Positions 7,652-16,960 of a stretch of DNA of 64,000 nt are shown here, piece after piece. The position numbers were made by a program, and so were the translations under genes. Each line of letters opens with the position of its first letter. The stretch's first letter is position 1. Origin of the DNA: Salegentibacter sp. 24 (GTDB taxonomy: Bacteria; Bacteroidota; Bacteroidia; Flavobacteriales; Flavobacteriaceae); assembly GCF_004362395.1 (NCBI RefSeq), contig NZ_SNWE01000006.1:124001-188000 (forward strand), in the 5' to 3' direction. The notes beneath the pieces were generated by a model. That model ran no database searches. It saw only the letters and a list, made by a program, of their open reading frames with translations, and was not told the DNA's origin.

Positions 7652-10570
7652 TTAAACCAATGCGGCCCTTAAAATACTCACAGGGTGTTTAGCGCTGCGT
7701 TTTGTTCCATCAAAGATCTGGTGGCGACAACTTGTACCATTTGCTGAAATGAGAATCTCCTCGGCGGCTTTTCTAACTACCGGGAACAAAGTTTGTTCCC
7801 CAATATTCATACTCACCTTGTAATGTTCTTTTTCGTATCCAAATGATCCCGCCATACCACAACAACCCGATGGAATGATGCTAACTTTATAATTCTTAGG
7901 TAGGTTAAGAACATCAAAAGTCACTGCCGTATTGGAAAGAGCTTTCTGATGGCAATGACCATGGATTTTAATAGTTTTTTCCTCTGTAGAAAATTGTTCC
8001 GGTTTTATATTACCAAGGGCGATTTCCTTTTTTAAAAATTCTTCAATAATGAAACAATTTTTTGCCAGTTTTTCGGCATCTATTTTTTCATCTGCAAGCC
8101 TTACATATTCATCCCGAAAAGTCAAAATCGCCGAAGGTTCCAGGCCGATTAGGGGAGTTTCGTCGGAGATGATATCCTTAAAAATATTGATGTTTTTATT
8201 AGCAAATCGCTTTGCTTCTTCCAGGAAACCTTTTGAAATATGGCTTCTACCACTTTCTTCGTGTTTTACAAATTTTACCCCGTAGTTGAGTTTATATAAT
8301 AACTCTAAAGCATCAATTCCAATTTCTGAATCCAGGAAATTAGTAAATTCATCATTAAAAAAATAAATTGTTTTGATAGGATTCTCTGGTTGTAAACGCC
8401 TTTTATTCCTTTGATAGTAGTTTGCTAAAGTTTGTTTTGCTAAAATTGGTAAACTTCTTTGTGGTGCAACACCCATCATCTTTTTGGCAATGCCGGAGGT
8501 GATTCTGTTTTTAAAGAAAAAGTTCGCAACTCCAGGAGTTTTTGAGGCCAAACTATTCATTCTGGCGTTATGGGCAAAAGCTATGCTTCGTAAACTTTTG
8601 CCATTCTCTTTTTGATATTGATACTGGAATTCGGCCTTTAAAGCAGCCACATCTACACTAGAAGGACATTCGCTTTTACAACCTTTACAGCTAATACAAA
8701 GATCAAAAGCCTCTTTTATTTCCTCGTGATTAAATGGGTTCCTTTTATCTGAATTGGTTAAAAACTCTCTAAGTGTATTGGCGCGGGCGCGGGTGGTGTC
8801 TTTTTCATCCTTTGTAGCGCGATAACTGGGGCACATCGTACCGCCCGCTTCAGAAGATTTTCTACAATCGCCACTGCCATTGCATTTTTCGGACAGCTTT
8901 AGAATTCCTTCTGATTCCGAGAAATTCATCAAAGTTGAAATTTCCGGTTCTTTTCTATCTACTTCATAGCGAAGCGAGGTGTCCATTGGCGCCGAATCAG
9001 TGATCTTTCCAGGGTTAAAAATATTATGTGGATCAAAAGTGAATTTAATATCGCGGAGCATCTGATAATTTTTAGGCCCAATCATCATTTTAATAAACTC
9101 TGCTCTTACCCTACCGTCTCCGTGCTCTCCGCTTAAGGAACCATTGTATTTTTTCACTAGCTTAGCGACATCAGTGGTAATGCTCCTGAAGAGTTTTACA
9201 TCTTGAGATTTCTTTAAATTTAGAATTGGACGTAAATGAATTTCTCCGGCTCCGGCATGGGCATAATAAACTGCATCCTGCCCGTAGTTCTTCATGATTT
9301 CTGCAAACTCTGCAATATAATCAGCTAAATATGGAATGGCCACTGCCGTATCTTCAATACACGCCACAGCTTTTTTATCTCCGATGATATTGCCTAGCAA
9401 ACCAAGGCCGGCTTTGCGCAATTCCATCGCGAGTTCGATTTGGCCACCCATTAAAACTGGATAGGCATAACTTAAATTGGAGGCTTTTAATGTTTCCAGC
9501 ACACGCTGACTTTGCTCCTGGACTTCCCCGGTTGTATTAGCCCTTATTTCCAGCATTAAAATAGCTTTGGGATCACCTTCAATAAAAAAGCGGTTTTCCT
9601 TATACTTCAAGTTTTGTTTGGTACAATCCAGAATGGTTTTATCCATCATCTCACAGGTGTATAGGGAATGTTCCATTACCGGAACTACGGCTTGCATACA
9701 ACTTTCGATACTGTCAAAATGCGCAGCAATCATCGCTGCCTCGGGGGGCTGCAAATCATCCAGTTTCAAAGTAATTTCGGTGATGAAGGCTAAAGTACCT
9801 TCACTTCCACAAAGTAGCTTGCATAAATTTAAAGGCTCATTAGAACCTTCATAAAAAACTTCAGCATAAAGTAATTCATCTATAGCATAACCAGTATTTC
9901 TTCTATGTAAACTTTTAGGTGGATATTTCTCAATTAGCTCTTTTTTATTTTCTTCTGAGGATAAATGCTTATCAATGTTACGATAGATCTCGCCTTCTAA
10001 ATTATCCAATTTTAATTTTTCAAAAAATTCTTCCGCAGAAAGGTTCTTAAATTCTGCCTCACTTCCGTCACTGAGAATTGTTTTGAGAGAAATCAGTTTT
10101 TCACGGGTTGTACCATACTTAATAGAAGTGGTTCCACTGGAATTATTGCCCACCATTCCACCTATCATACAACGATTGGATGTTGACGTATTGGGACCAA
10201 AAAAAAGCCCGTATTTCTCTAAAACCCTGTTTAAATCATCCCGAATAACACCGGGTTGTACCAATACCGTTTTGGCACTTGTATCAATTTTTATGATTTT
10301 GGTAAAATGCTTAGAAACATCTACCACGATCCCATCGCCCACGCATTGGCCTGCCAATGAAGTTCCAGCTGTTCTAGGGATTAATGAAGTTTTATTATCT
10401 TTTGCAAATTTAATAAGCTTCTTTAAATCATTTTCGTTTTTTGGATAGCAAACAGCTAAAGGCATTTCGCGATATACAGATGCATCGGTAGCGTAGATTG
10501 AACGCCATAGGTTATCGTCAAATAACTGACCATCAATTTGCTGGGATAATTGGTTGAGTTTTTCTTTCAT
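7652..10570 (-). CDS. FAD-binding / Fe-S D-2-hydroxyacid dehydrogenase (YdiJ-like, D-lactate or similar)
   Basis: 972 residues. The N-terminal half is a PCMH-type FAD domain (PRTAGTSLAGQ near 65, then LLCGSEGTLAFITEI) with a C-terminal FAD-oxidase cap. A 4Fe-4S ferredoxin-like section follows, with CNGSGDC and MCP near 563-580 and CISCKGCKSECP near 625. The C-terminus carries CCG-type cysteines (GHCHQKAL, then SGCCGMAG near 902). This layout matches large single-chain dehydrogenases for D-lactate or D-2-hydroxyglutarate that pass electrons to the quinone pool; the exact substrate is not decided by sequence. It ends one base from the convergent AraC gene stop. The window also encodes methylglyoxal synthase, whose detoxified product would be D-lactate, a possible but unproven link. 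Confidence 0.88.
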   Translation of the reverse strand: MKEKLNQLSQQIDGQLFDDNLWRSIYATDASVYREMPLAVCYPKNENDLKKLIKFAKDNKTSLIPRTAGTSLAGQCVGDGIVVDVSKHFTKIIKIDTSAKTVLVQPGVIRDDLNRVLEKYGLFFGPNTSTSNRCMIGGMVGNNSSGTTSIKYGTTREKLISLKTILSDGSEAEFKNLSAEEFFEKLKLDNLEGEIYRNIDKHLSSEENKKELIEKYPPKSLHRRNTGYAIDELLYAEVFYEGSNEPLNLCKLLCGSEGTLAFITEITLKLDDLQPPEAAMIAAHFDSIESCMQAVVPVMEHSLYTCEMMDKTILDCTKQNLKYKENRFFIEGDPKAILMLEIRANTTGEVQEQSQRVLETLKASNLSYAYPVLMGGQIELAMELRKAGLGLLGNIIGDKKAVACIEDTAVAIPYLADYIAEFAEIMKNYGQDAVYYAHAGAGEIHLRPILNLKKSQDVKLFRSITTDVAKLVKKYNGSLSGEHGDGRVRAEFIKMMIGPKNYQMLRDIKFTFDPHNIFNPGKITDSAPMDTSLRYEVDRKEPEISTLMNFSESEGILKLSEKCNGSGDCRKSSEAGGTMCPSYRATKDEKDTTRARANTLREFLTNSDKRNPFNHEEIKEAFDLCISCKGCKSECPSSVDVAALKAEFQYQYQKENGKSLRSIAFAHNARMNSLASKTPGVANFFFKNRITSGIAKKMMGVAPQRSLPILAKQTLANYYQRNKRRLQPENPIKTIYFFNDEFTNFLDSEIGIDALELLYKLNYGVKFVKHEESGRSHISKGFLEEAKRFANKNINIFKDIISDETPLIGLEPSAILTFRDEYVRLADEKIDAEKLAKNCFIIEEFLKKEIALGNIKPEQFSTEEKTIKIHGHCHQKALSNTAVTFDVLNLPKNYKVSIIPSGCCGMAGSFGYEKEHYKVSMNIGEQTLFPVVRKAAEEILISANGTSCRHQIFDGTKRSAKHPVSILRAALV

Positions 10571-10656
10571 AATGCTGGGTTAAAAATAGAAAAATTCCCT
10601 AAAAGCGGTTAACAGATTCTTAAACAATATTAACAATACATTAGCTTCACTTGCGT

Positions 10657-10685
10657 TTTGGATGAGGTTTTAACATTTAAATTTG
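10657..10685 (+). promoter_or_regulatory. Promoter of the small outer-membrane protein gene
   Basis: TTTG at 10657-10660 and TAAATTTG at 10678-10685, with a 17-bp spacer, match the Bacteroidota promoter consensus. The ATG follows 25 nt after the -7 box, leaving a short leader. Confidence 0.65.
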
Positions 10686-10710
10686 CTAACAATTCTAAAA
10701 AACGCTAACA

Positions 10711-11211
10711 ATGAAAAAATTATTTTTACTTGCCGCTTTTGTTATCGGCGCCACATTCTATAATCAAGCTGAAGCCCAAACGATTTCAGATAATGCTTTA
10801 GGACTAAGATTTGGTGGCGGTGATGGAGTTGGAGTCGAAATTTCCTACCAAAGAGCTCTAGGAGACGATAACAACCGTCTGGAACTGGATCTTGGATGGC
10901 GTGATGATTCTGATTATGATGCCTTTAAATTTACCGGACTTTACCAGTGGGTCTGGAATATTGAAGGTGGATTTAACTGGTATGCTGGTGCAGGTGCCGG
11001 ACTTTTGGGAGTTGATGCAAATCCAGAATTTCGCGATGAAGATAGCGGAACTTATCTATTTCTTGCCGGTGATATTGGTATAGAATATAATTTTGATATC
11101 CCTTTAATGATTTCGCTAGATTTTAGACCTGAGTTTGGATTCTTTAGTGATAATGATGTCTTAAATGAATTCACACCGGATATCGCCCTTGGAGTTAGAT
11201 ACCAATTCTAA
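10711..11211 (+). CDS. Small outer-membrane beta-barrel protein
   Basis: 166 residues. Residues 1-22 are a signal peptide ending AEA before QTISD. The mature part alternates polar and hydrophobic residues with Gly and aromatic residues: LGLRFGGGDGVGVEISYQRAL, then FKFTGLYQWVWNIEGGFNWYAGAGAGL, and it ends with ALGVRYQF, a C-terminal aromatic residue as in many outer-membrane barrels. This looks like an eight-stranded OmpW/OmpX-size barrel, many of which carry generic names. It has its own promoter and a downstream hairpin terminator, so it is probably a single-gene unit. The specific function is not known. Confidence 0.85.
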   Translation: MKKLFLLAAFVIGATFYNQAEAQTISDNALGLRFGGGDGVGVEISYQRALGDDNNRLELDLGWRDDSDYDAFKFTGLYQWVWNIEGGFNWYAGAGAGLLGVDANPEFRDEDSGTYLFLAGDIGIEYNFDIPLMISLDFRPEFGFFSDNDVLNEFTPDIALGVRYQF

Positions 11212-11232
11212 GTTAAAAGAATATTAGATTGA

Positions 11233-11268
11233 AAAAAAAGAGGCTATTGAGAAACAGCCTCTTTTTTT
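11233..11268. terminator. Bidirectional intrinsic terminator
   Basis: A 13-bp perfect stem (11233-11245 with 11256-11268; core AGAGGCT/AGCCTCT) with a 10-nt loop is flanked by an A-run on one side and a T-run on the other. It can therefore end transcription of both the outer-membrane protein gene (plus) and bshA (minus, stop at 11267). The terminator overlaps the end of bshA. Confidence 0.85.
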
Positions 11269-12400
11269 ATACAGTAGTTTGTAATGCCTTTTCATAAACC
11301 TCTTCATAAAGCGGCATCACATTTTTTATATCAAATTTTTCTGCAATTTTTCTTGCGTTATTTTTAAATTTATTCAGGGTTTCCTCATTCTCAAGGATTT
11401 TTAAGGCGTTAGCAGCCATTCCCTGCACATCCCCAACATTGCTTAAATAACCGGAAATTCCTTCCTGATTAACCTCTGGCAAACCACCAGTGTTGGTTGA
11501 AATTACAGCCACGCCGTTAACCATAGCTTCCAAAGCCGAAAGCCCAAAACTTTCTTTTTCTGAAGGCAATAAAAATAAATCAGAAAAACATAAGATTTTG
11601 TCTATTTCGTGACTTTGCCCTAAAAACATAACTTTATCAGAAATATGAAGTTCATCTACGAGATCCTCAGCCATTTCTTTTTCAGGGCCTTCCCCCACCA
11701 TCATTAATTTAGCATCTATCTTCTTTTGAACTTCATAAAAGATCTTAATCACATCATCAATACGCTTAACCTTTCTAAAATTACTGATATGGGTAATGAT
11801 TTTTTCTTTTCTATCAGCCATCATTTCACGCTGACAATCGGTAAATTCTTTTTTATCGTATTTGCTGCAATCAATAAAATTAGGAATTACCTCAATTATA
11901 TTCCTAATCTTAAAAAATTTCAAAGTGTCATCTTTTAAACTCTTAGATACCGATGTCACCACATCGCTGTTATTTATACTAAAAGTTACTGCAGGTTTGT
12001 AAAAAGGGTGATTCCCTACTAAAGTAATGTCAGTGCCGTGTAGCGTTGTTACCATAGGTAACCTTATCCCTTCCTCTGCAAGCATTTTTTTAGCCATATA
12101 ACCAGCGTAGGCATGCGGAATTGCATAATGCACATGTAAAAGTTCAATGCCAAATTGTTTGACCACGTTTACCAATTTACTACTTAATGCAAGTTCATAT
12201 GGTTGATAATGAAAAAGTGGATATTCTGGCACATGTACTTCGTGGAACCGCACATTGGCAGAAAGTTGATCTAAACGAACAGGTTGGCTGTAGGTTACAA
12301 AATGTATTTCATGACCGCGTTTGGCAAGAGCTAGACCAAGCTCTGTCGCAACCACGCCGCTACCTCCAAAGGTAGGATAACAAACAATAGCTATTTTCAT
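11267..12400 (-). CDS. bshA: N-acetyl-alpha-D-glucosaminyl L-malate synthase
   Basis: A GT4-family glycosyltransferase that joins UDP-GlcNAc and L-malate, the first step of bacillithiol synthesis. The chosen ATG at 12400 (MKIAIVCYPTFGGSGVVATELG) gives 377 residues, the normal length; a GTG at 12418 would add six residues. BshA features include the GGSGVVATELG glycine loop, HVHYAIPHAYAGYMAK, TTLHGTDITLVG, and the donor-site stretch SEKESFGLSALEAMVNGVAVISTNTGG with its E-x7-E pattern. Bacillithiol is the low-molecular-weight thiol of many Bacteroidota. bshB and bshC are not in the window. It stands 100 nt downstream of the NagZ fusion on the same strand. Confidence 0.93.
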   Translation of the reverse strand: MKIAIVCYPTFGGSGVVATELGLALAKRGHEIHFVTYSQPVRLDQLSANVRFHEVHVPEYPLFHYQPYELALSSKLVNVVKQFGIELLHVHYAIPHAYAGYMAKKMLAEEGIRLPMVTTLHGTDITLVGNHPFYKPAVTFSINNSDVVTSVSKSLKDDTLKFFKIRNIIEVIPNFIDCSKYDKKEFTDCQREMMADRKEKIITHISNFRKVKRIDDVIKIFYEVQKKIDAKLMMVGEGPEKEMAEDLVDELHISDKVMFLGQSHEIDKILCFSDLFLLPSEKESFGLSALEAMVNGVAVISTNTGGLPEVNQEGISGYLSNVGDVQGMAANALKILENEETLNKFKNNARKIAEKFDIKNVMPLYEEVYEKALQTTV

Positions 12401-12500
12401 CAACTTTGATTTACTCACTAAATGAGGATATTTTCGGGGGTAAGTGCCCGGTTTTATTATTTTTTAATTTCTCTCTTGCAAATCGGCCAAAATTTAGCGG

Positions 12501-15428
12501 CTAATAATCTATAGAGTCATATATAATTTCCTGTATTTTTGATCTTACATCTTCTCTAATCAATTCTCTATTGGTAGCGTCCGGAAAAGTTCTGTTAGAC
12601 AAAAATACATAAACAATTTCTTCTTCAGGATCGGCCCAGGCGAAGGTGCCTGTAAAGCCACTATGCCCAAAACTTTCCATAGAAACACAATCACAGGTTG
12701 GACCCGAACTACCAAGCTGTGGTTTGTCGAAACCAACCCCTCGCCTTACATCTTGTTCGCAATAATAACAAGTGTTGAACTTGGAAATGGTTTCCTCCTT
12801 AAGATATCTTTTGCCTCCGTAGGTTCCACTATTAAGATAAACCTGCATTATTTTGGCTACGTCGTTGGCATTGCTAAAAAGACCAGCATGTCCACCAATT
12901 CCACCCTGCAAAGCCGCACCCTGGTCATGGACTTCCCCGTGCACAAGCTGTTTGCGCCAAAGCTTATCTATTTCTGTAGGAACAATTTGTTCTAAAGGAA
13001 ATCTTGAAGAAGGCAAATAACCTGTATGTGTAGCTCCCAAAGGCTTATATATTTTTTTTTGAGTTAGATTATGCAAGGTCTGACCATAGTAGCCTTCCAA
13101 GTAATATTTAAGGATATAAAAGGGCAAATCGCTGTACTTATACTCTAAAGAGCGTTCTAACTCACTCTCCTTAATAATATTTATGATTGAATCCTGCATA
13201 TCATTTCTGAGAAACATGTTGTCGGCCACCCGGGTATTGAATGAATCGGAAGCAACTTCCCTGAAATAATGTTTTGAAAGTGACCTTGTTTTTCTGTCAA
13301 TTGTATTAATATGAAAAGGAATCCAGGATTTTAACCGAGCATAATGCATCAGCATATCTTGCAACCGTATATTCGATTTGTTAGAATTCTGAAAAACAGG
13401 CATCATTTCCCCTAACTTTGTGTCAAAATTGATTATACCTTCTTCCTCTAACCCCATAATAAGGGGTAAGGTTGCTAAGATTTTTGTCAAGGAGGCCAAA
13501 TCATAAACAGAAGTATCTGAAACCGGAATTTGTTTTTCGTAGGTGTGATAACCAAAATTTTTATTATAAATAACTTTTCCTTTTCTAGCTATTAAGATTT
13601 GGGCACCGGGAGTCATTTCTTTTTCAATAGCTTCAGTAATTATACTGTCTATTCGACTTAATTTATAGGAATTCAAACCAACACTTTCAGGCGTACCATA
13701 GGCCAACCTATTTAAATTAGTTGTTTGATAACCTGTCCCTTCAGGAAAATTATTCCCTATGCTTACTGGAAGTTTACCCCTGGCTTCAATTGCACCAAAA
13801 ATTAATTGGGCCGCCTTTTGCTGTGCAATAGGATGATTTTGATAATTTATCAGAATCCCATCCAGCTCGTTTACACCGCGCAATTCTCTCAATGCATATG
13901 GACTTGAAAACAGACTTAAAACTGCATTGTTTTCTGTCGAAATTTGATTGATCCAATGCAATTCTGCTGTGGAAAATTTATAAGAAGCCCATGGATTGCT
14001 GTTTGATTTATGATAGCCTAAAATTACTAAATCATATTGCTTTAGTTTTTGCTGCAAATTATTAAGACTCGGCGCAGTAACCCAATCAACATTGGCGTAT
14101 TTCCTTAATTCTGTTAAAAATGGTTTTCCATCGGCATCTCCAAAATTTACATAAGCAATCTTAGTGTCAGCGAGATTTTCTATAGGTAAAACACCCTTAT
14201 TGTTCTTGATGAGGGTAAGTGCATTTTCATAAAGTTCTTCCAATAAAACTTCGTCACGTACGGTATTTAATTCCTCAATAAGAAAATTTTCTCGGAGCTT
14301 TTTTTGTTTATGCAAACCTGCTTTATATTTAGCCTGAAGAATCTTTTTTACAGAATGTGCCAGTCTTCCGGGAGAAATAATATTATTTTTAAACGCATTT
14401 ATTAACACTTCTGAAGCCACATCGATTTTTTCAGGCATTAAAAGCATATCGTTCCCAGCCAGAAAAGCTCTTAACTCTGCATCTCCGGGTTCGCTATTAT
14501 TGGTGAGACCTTTCATATTCAGGGCGTCAGTAAAAACCAGCCCTTTAAAATTCATTTTATCTTTTAAAAGATCAGTGATAATCGCTCTTGAAAGTGATGA
14601 TGGTGTTTTATTATTTTCCTGAAGTGCTGGAATATTTAAGTGGCCAGCCATAACACTGGTAAGCCCATGGACGATTAATGGATAATAGGGATACAATTCT
14701 ACACTATCCAGCCTTTCTTTAGTAAATGGAATAGTGGGTAAAGTTTTATGCGAGTCGGAATCTGTATCGCCATGACCAGGAAAATGTTTAGCACTGGAGA
14801 GCATGCCTTCCCGATGCATTCCATGCATAAAAGCCAGTGATTTTTCGGCTACGTTTACTTTATTCTCGCCAAAACTTCGATTTCCTATAATCGGGTTATT
14901 TGGATTGGTATTAATATCCACTACGGGTGCAAAATTAATATGCACCCCCAATCTTTCTGTATGACGTGAAATGGCCGCCCCGGCTGCTTCGATTAAATTA
15001 TTATCCTGGATAGCTCCAAGAGTCATATTCCAAGGAAGAGCAAAAGTAGAATCAAGACGCATAGCCAACCCCCATTCTGCATCCATTCCAATAAGCAGAG
15101 GTGTTGTGGAAAGTTCTTGAAACTCATTGGTTAATTTTGCCTGTCGAAGAGGCCCACCACTAGAGAAAATAACGCCCCCAACATGTTCTTCAGCTATTTG
15201 CTTTTTAGCCTCCTTGATATAAGATTGGCCGCTTTCAGAGGAAACACTTATCATAAACAATTGACCTATTTTTTCTTGAAGGCTCAATGAATTATAAATG
15301 CTATCTACCCATTCTTTCTGTGCTATAGGATCTTCGGCCAGTAAAGGATTGTTTTGAGCAGACAGCGCTAGGGAAGCAAGTAAAAAATAGGCTAAAAAAA
15401 AGACTTTCGGAGCGGAAGTAAATTTCAT
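12501..15428 (-). CDS. Beta-N-acetylglucosaminidase (GH3, NagZ-like) fused to a serine beta-lactamase-type hydrolase
   Basis: 975 residues with a signal peptide (to about residue 23, ALSAQ). The first part is a GH3 hexosaminidase: KHFPGHGDTDSDSHKTLP near 216 with the His/Asp acid-base loop typical of NagZ, and FTDALNM near 298 with the nucleophile Asp. The last 400 residues form a penicillin-binding-protein/class C-type hydrolase: SLTK near 646 (SxxK), YSD as the second motif and HSG near 921 in place of KTG. Such fusions are known in Bacteroidota and are thought to act on peptidoglycan fragments in the periplasm. The start overlaps the stop of the upstream gene by 1 nt, showing cotranscription. 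Confidence 0.9.
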   Translation of the reverse strand: MKFTSAPKVFFLAYFLLASLALSAQNNPLLAEDPIAQKEWVDSIYNSLSLQEKIGQLFMISVSSESGQSYIKEAKKQIAEEHVGGVIFSSGGPLRQAKLTNEFQELSTTPLLIGMDAEWGLAMRLDSTFALPWNMTLGAIQDNNLIEAAGAAISRHTERLGVHINFAPVVDINTNPNNPIIGNRSFGENKVNVAEKSLAFMHGMHREGMLSSAKHFPGHGDTDSDSHKTLPTIPFTKERLDSVELYPYYPLIVHGLTSVMAGHLNIPALQENNKTPSSLSRAIITDLLKDKMNFKGLVFTDALNMKGLTNNSEPGDAELRAFLAGNDMLLMPEKIDVASEVLINAFKNNIISPGRLAHSVKKILQAKYKAGLHKQKKLRENFLIEELNTVRDEVLLEELYENALTLIKNNKGVLPIENLADTKIAYVNFGDADGKPFLTELRKYANVDWVTAPSLNNLQQKLKQYDLVILGYHKSNSNPWASYKFSTAELHWINQISTENNAVLSLFSSPYALRELRGVNELDGILINYQNHPIAQQKAAQLIFGAIEARGKLPVSIGNNFPEGTGYQTTNLNRLAYGTPESVGLNSYKLSRIDSIITEAIEKEMTPGAQILIARKGKVIYNKNFGYHTYEKQIPVSDTSVYDLASLTKILATLPLIMGLEEEGIINFDTKLGEMMPVFQNSNKSNIRLQDMLMHYARLKSWIPFHINTIDRKTRSLSKHYFREVASDSFNTRVADNMFLRNDMQDSIINIIKESELERSLEYKYSDLPFYILKYYLEGYYGQTLHNLTQKKIYKPLGATHTGYLPSSRFPLEQIVPTEIDKLWRKQLVHGEVHDQGAALQGGIGGHAGLFSNANDVAKIMQVYLNSGTYGGKRYLKEETISKFNTCYYCEQDVRRGVGFDKPQLGSSGPTCDCVSMESFGHSGFTGTFAWADPEEEIVYVFLSNRTFPDATNRELIREDVRSKIQEIIYDSIDY

Positions 15429-15913
15429 TAATGAATAAAACGCTTATGCCAACTTTCAGACGCGGGTACCTCCCAGTCTGTAAGAAATTCAGCTTTGTTA
15501 TTTACAAGATTATTAAATACAATGGTTTTAGAGGAAACCGCTTTCTCTTTAGCCATTTTTCTAAAATCGGTTAGACTTTTATAGGCTATGAATTCTCCTT
15601 GTTTGTAGGATACATTCATTTTATCTAAAAGATCCACCCCAAATTCCTTCTCTAATTGCTGAATAAAATGAACGGAAGCATCTATAGAACAACCAGTGGC
15701 TGCATTGAGCTCCTGGTTTAATGATAGAATAATAAATCGTTTATATTTTATAAGATAACCAGCCTGCAAGTCGGCTCCGTGAGCAGTCCACTGTGTAATG
15801 AACTGGTCTAGACGGGATTGAATTTCTTCCAGCTCTTCAGCTGTAAAAGATCGATTTGCCTGATATATCCAAACCCTTGAAGAATCAGGTAGATTTTCGA
15901 ATGGTACTAACAT
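15428..15913 (-). CDS. Conserved hypothetical protein of Bacteroidota (often mislabelled ABC transporter ATPase)
   Basis: 161 residues with no transmembrane segment, no signal peptide and no Walker A or B motif, so an ATPase label would not be supported. Visible features are SSRVWIYQANRSFT, ELEEIQSRLDQFITQWTAHG and GCSIDASVHFIQQLEKEFGVDLLDKM, giving a soluble alpha/beta protein with a conserved-looking Cys in GCSID. It ends on the start codon of the NagZ fusion (TAATG), so the two are translationally coupled. That hints at a cell-wall-related role but does not prove it. Confidence 0.75.
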   Translation of the reverse strand: MLVPFENLPDSSRVWIYQANRSFTAEELEEIQSRLDQFITQWTAHGADLQAGYLIKYKRFIILSLNQELNAATGCSIDASVHFIQQLEKEFGVDLLDKMNVSYKQGEFIAYKSLTDFRKMAKEKAVSSKTIVFNNLVNNKAEFLTDWEVPASESWHKRFIH

Positions 15914-15974
15914 AAATAGCTAAAATTATATTTTTACAAAACTAATTGATTTAGCTCTTGTCTCAAGTATAGAT

Positions 15975-16032
15975 CGGGCTTTTAACGTTTGATTCTTTCC
16001 ATAAAAATGAAAGGTAAAATACTTAAAGCCCG
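15975..16032. repeat. Long-range inverted repeat with an inner hairpin
   Basis: CGGGCTTT (15975-15982) pairs with AAAGCCCG (16025-16032). Inside the loop, CTTTCCAT and ATGAAAG can form a second stem with one bulged base. On the minus strand this would be a branched leader about 60-115 nt upstream of the hypothetical gene. There is no T-run after it, so it is not a clear terminator. Confidence 0.35.
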
Positions 16033-16083
16033 AGCAGAAACCTCAAGCTTATTTAATATAATAAAATTAATTTCGAATATTTA

Positions 16084-16875
16084 TTAAAGATCGTGAGCGT
16101 TTGCAATAAGTTCAGCAACATCCATTACTGCTACATTAGCTTCCTGATTTTTCCCTTTTACTCCATCGGTCATCATGGTATTGCAAAAAGGACAACCAGC
16201 AGCAATAACTTCAGGTTTAACTTCCATTGCCTGCTCTGTACGTTCAATATTAACGTCCTTATTTCCAGGTTCTGGCTCTTTAAACATCTGCCCACCACCG
16301 GCACCGCAACAAAGTCCGTTGGATTTGCATTTGCGCATTTCAACCAGCTCTACTTCCAGTTTTCTTAACAAATCACGTGGAGCTTCATATTCCCCGTTGC
16401 CCCGGCCTAAATAGCAAGGATCGTGAAAAGTGATCCGTTTGCCTTTAAACTTTCCACCTTGAACTTTTAATTTACCTTCCTCTAGCAAGGCTTTCAAAAA
16501 TTGCGTGTGGTGCATAACTTCGTAATTCCCACCCAAAGCAGGATATTCGTTTTTTATAGTATTAAAACAGTGCGGACATGCCGTAACAACTTTTTCAATT
16601 TCATAAGCGTTAAGGACTTCGATATTAGCAGTTGCCTGCATTTGAAAAAGAAATTCGTTTCCAGCACGTTTTGCAGGATCACCTGTACAACTTTCCTCAG
16701 TACCTAGAACAGCAAAATCTACCCCGGCTTCGTGTAACAACTTTACAAAAGCCTTGGTTATTTTTTTTGCCCTGTCATCAAAACTACCGGCGCAACCAAC
16801 CCAAAATAAGACCTCGGGTTTTTTACCTTCAGCCATATATTCAGCCATTGTGGGTACTTTTAACGTTTCTGCCAT
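16084..16875 (-). CDS. CCG-domain (Fe-S) protein, HdrB/GlpC-like subunit
   Basis: 263 residues, soluble. It has two cysteine-rich CCG-type units: CAGSF, EESCTGDP and ACPHC in the first, and DPCYLGRG, LCCGAGGG and GCPFC in the second. These bind Fe-S clusters in heterodisulfide-reductase subunit B, GlpC and lactate-oxidation proteins. The gene directly follows a membrane Fe-S protein with a NarI-like part, and the pair looks like a quinone-linked electron-transfer module in which this subunit holds the catalytic or terminal cluster. The physiological donor and acceptor are not known. A small hairpin lies 25-40 nt upstream of the start. Confidence 0.85.
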   Translation of the reverse strand: MAETLKVPTMAEYMAEGKKPEVLFWVGCAGSFDDRAKKITKAFVKLLHEAGVDFAVLGTEESCTGDPAKRAGNEFLFQMQATANIEVLNAYEIEKVVTACPHCFNTIKNEYPALGGNYEVMHHTQFLKALLEEGKLKVQGGKFKGKRITFHDPCYLGRGNGEYEAPRDLLRKLEVELVEMRKCKSNGLCCGAGGGQMFKEPEPGNKDVNIERTEQAMEVKPEVIAAGCPFCNTMMTDGVKGKNQEANVAVMDVAELIANAHDL

Positions 16876-16896
16876 ATCTAATTCCTTTTAATTATT

Positions 16897-16915
16897 AAAA
16901 AGACTTTCCAGTCTT
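16897..16915 (-). terminator. Weak intrinsic terminator or attenuator between two Fe-S genes
   Basis: Read on the minus strand: AAGACT, loop GGAA, AGTCTT followed by TTT. This is a 6-bp stem (16900-16905 with 16910-16915), a GNRA-type tetraloop and a five-base T-run. It lies downstream of the membrane Fe-S gene and just upstream of its partner, where partial termination or RNA processing could set the subunit ratio. Confidence 0.4.
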
Positions 16916-16960
16916 GTAATTTCAAAAATGAGAAAATCCTCTATTAAATATCAGAGAAAA

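Noticed and set aside
15428-15913. ABC transporter ATPase
   Set aside because: No Walker A, Walker B or signature motif; the common database label is not supported by the sequence.
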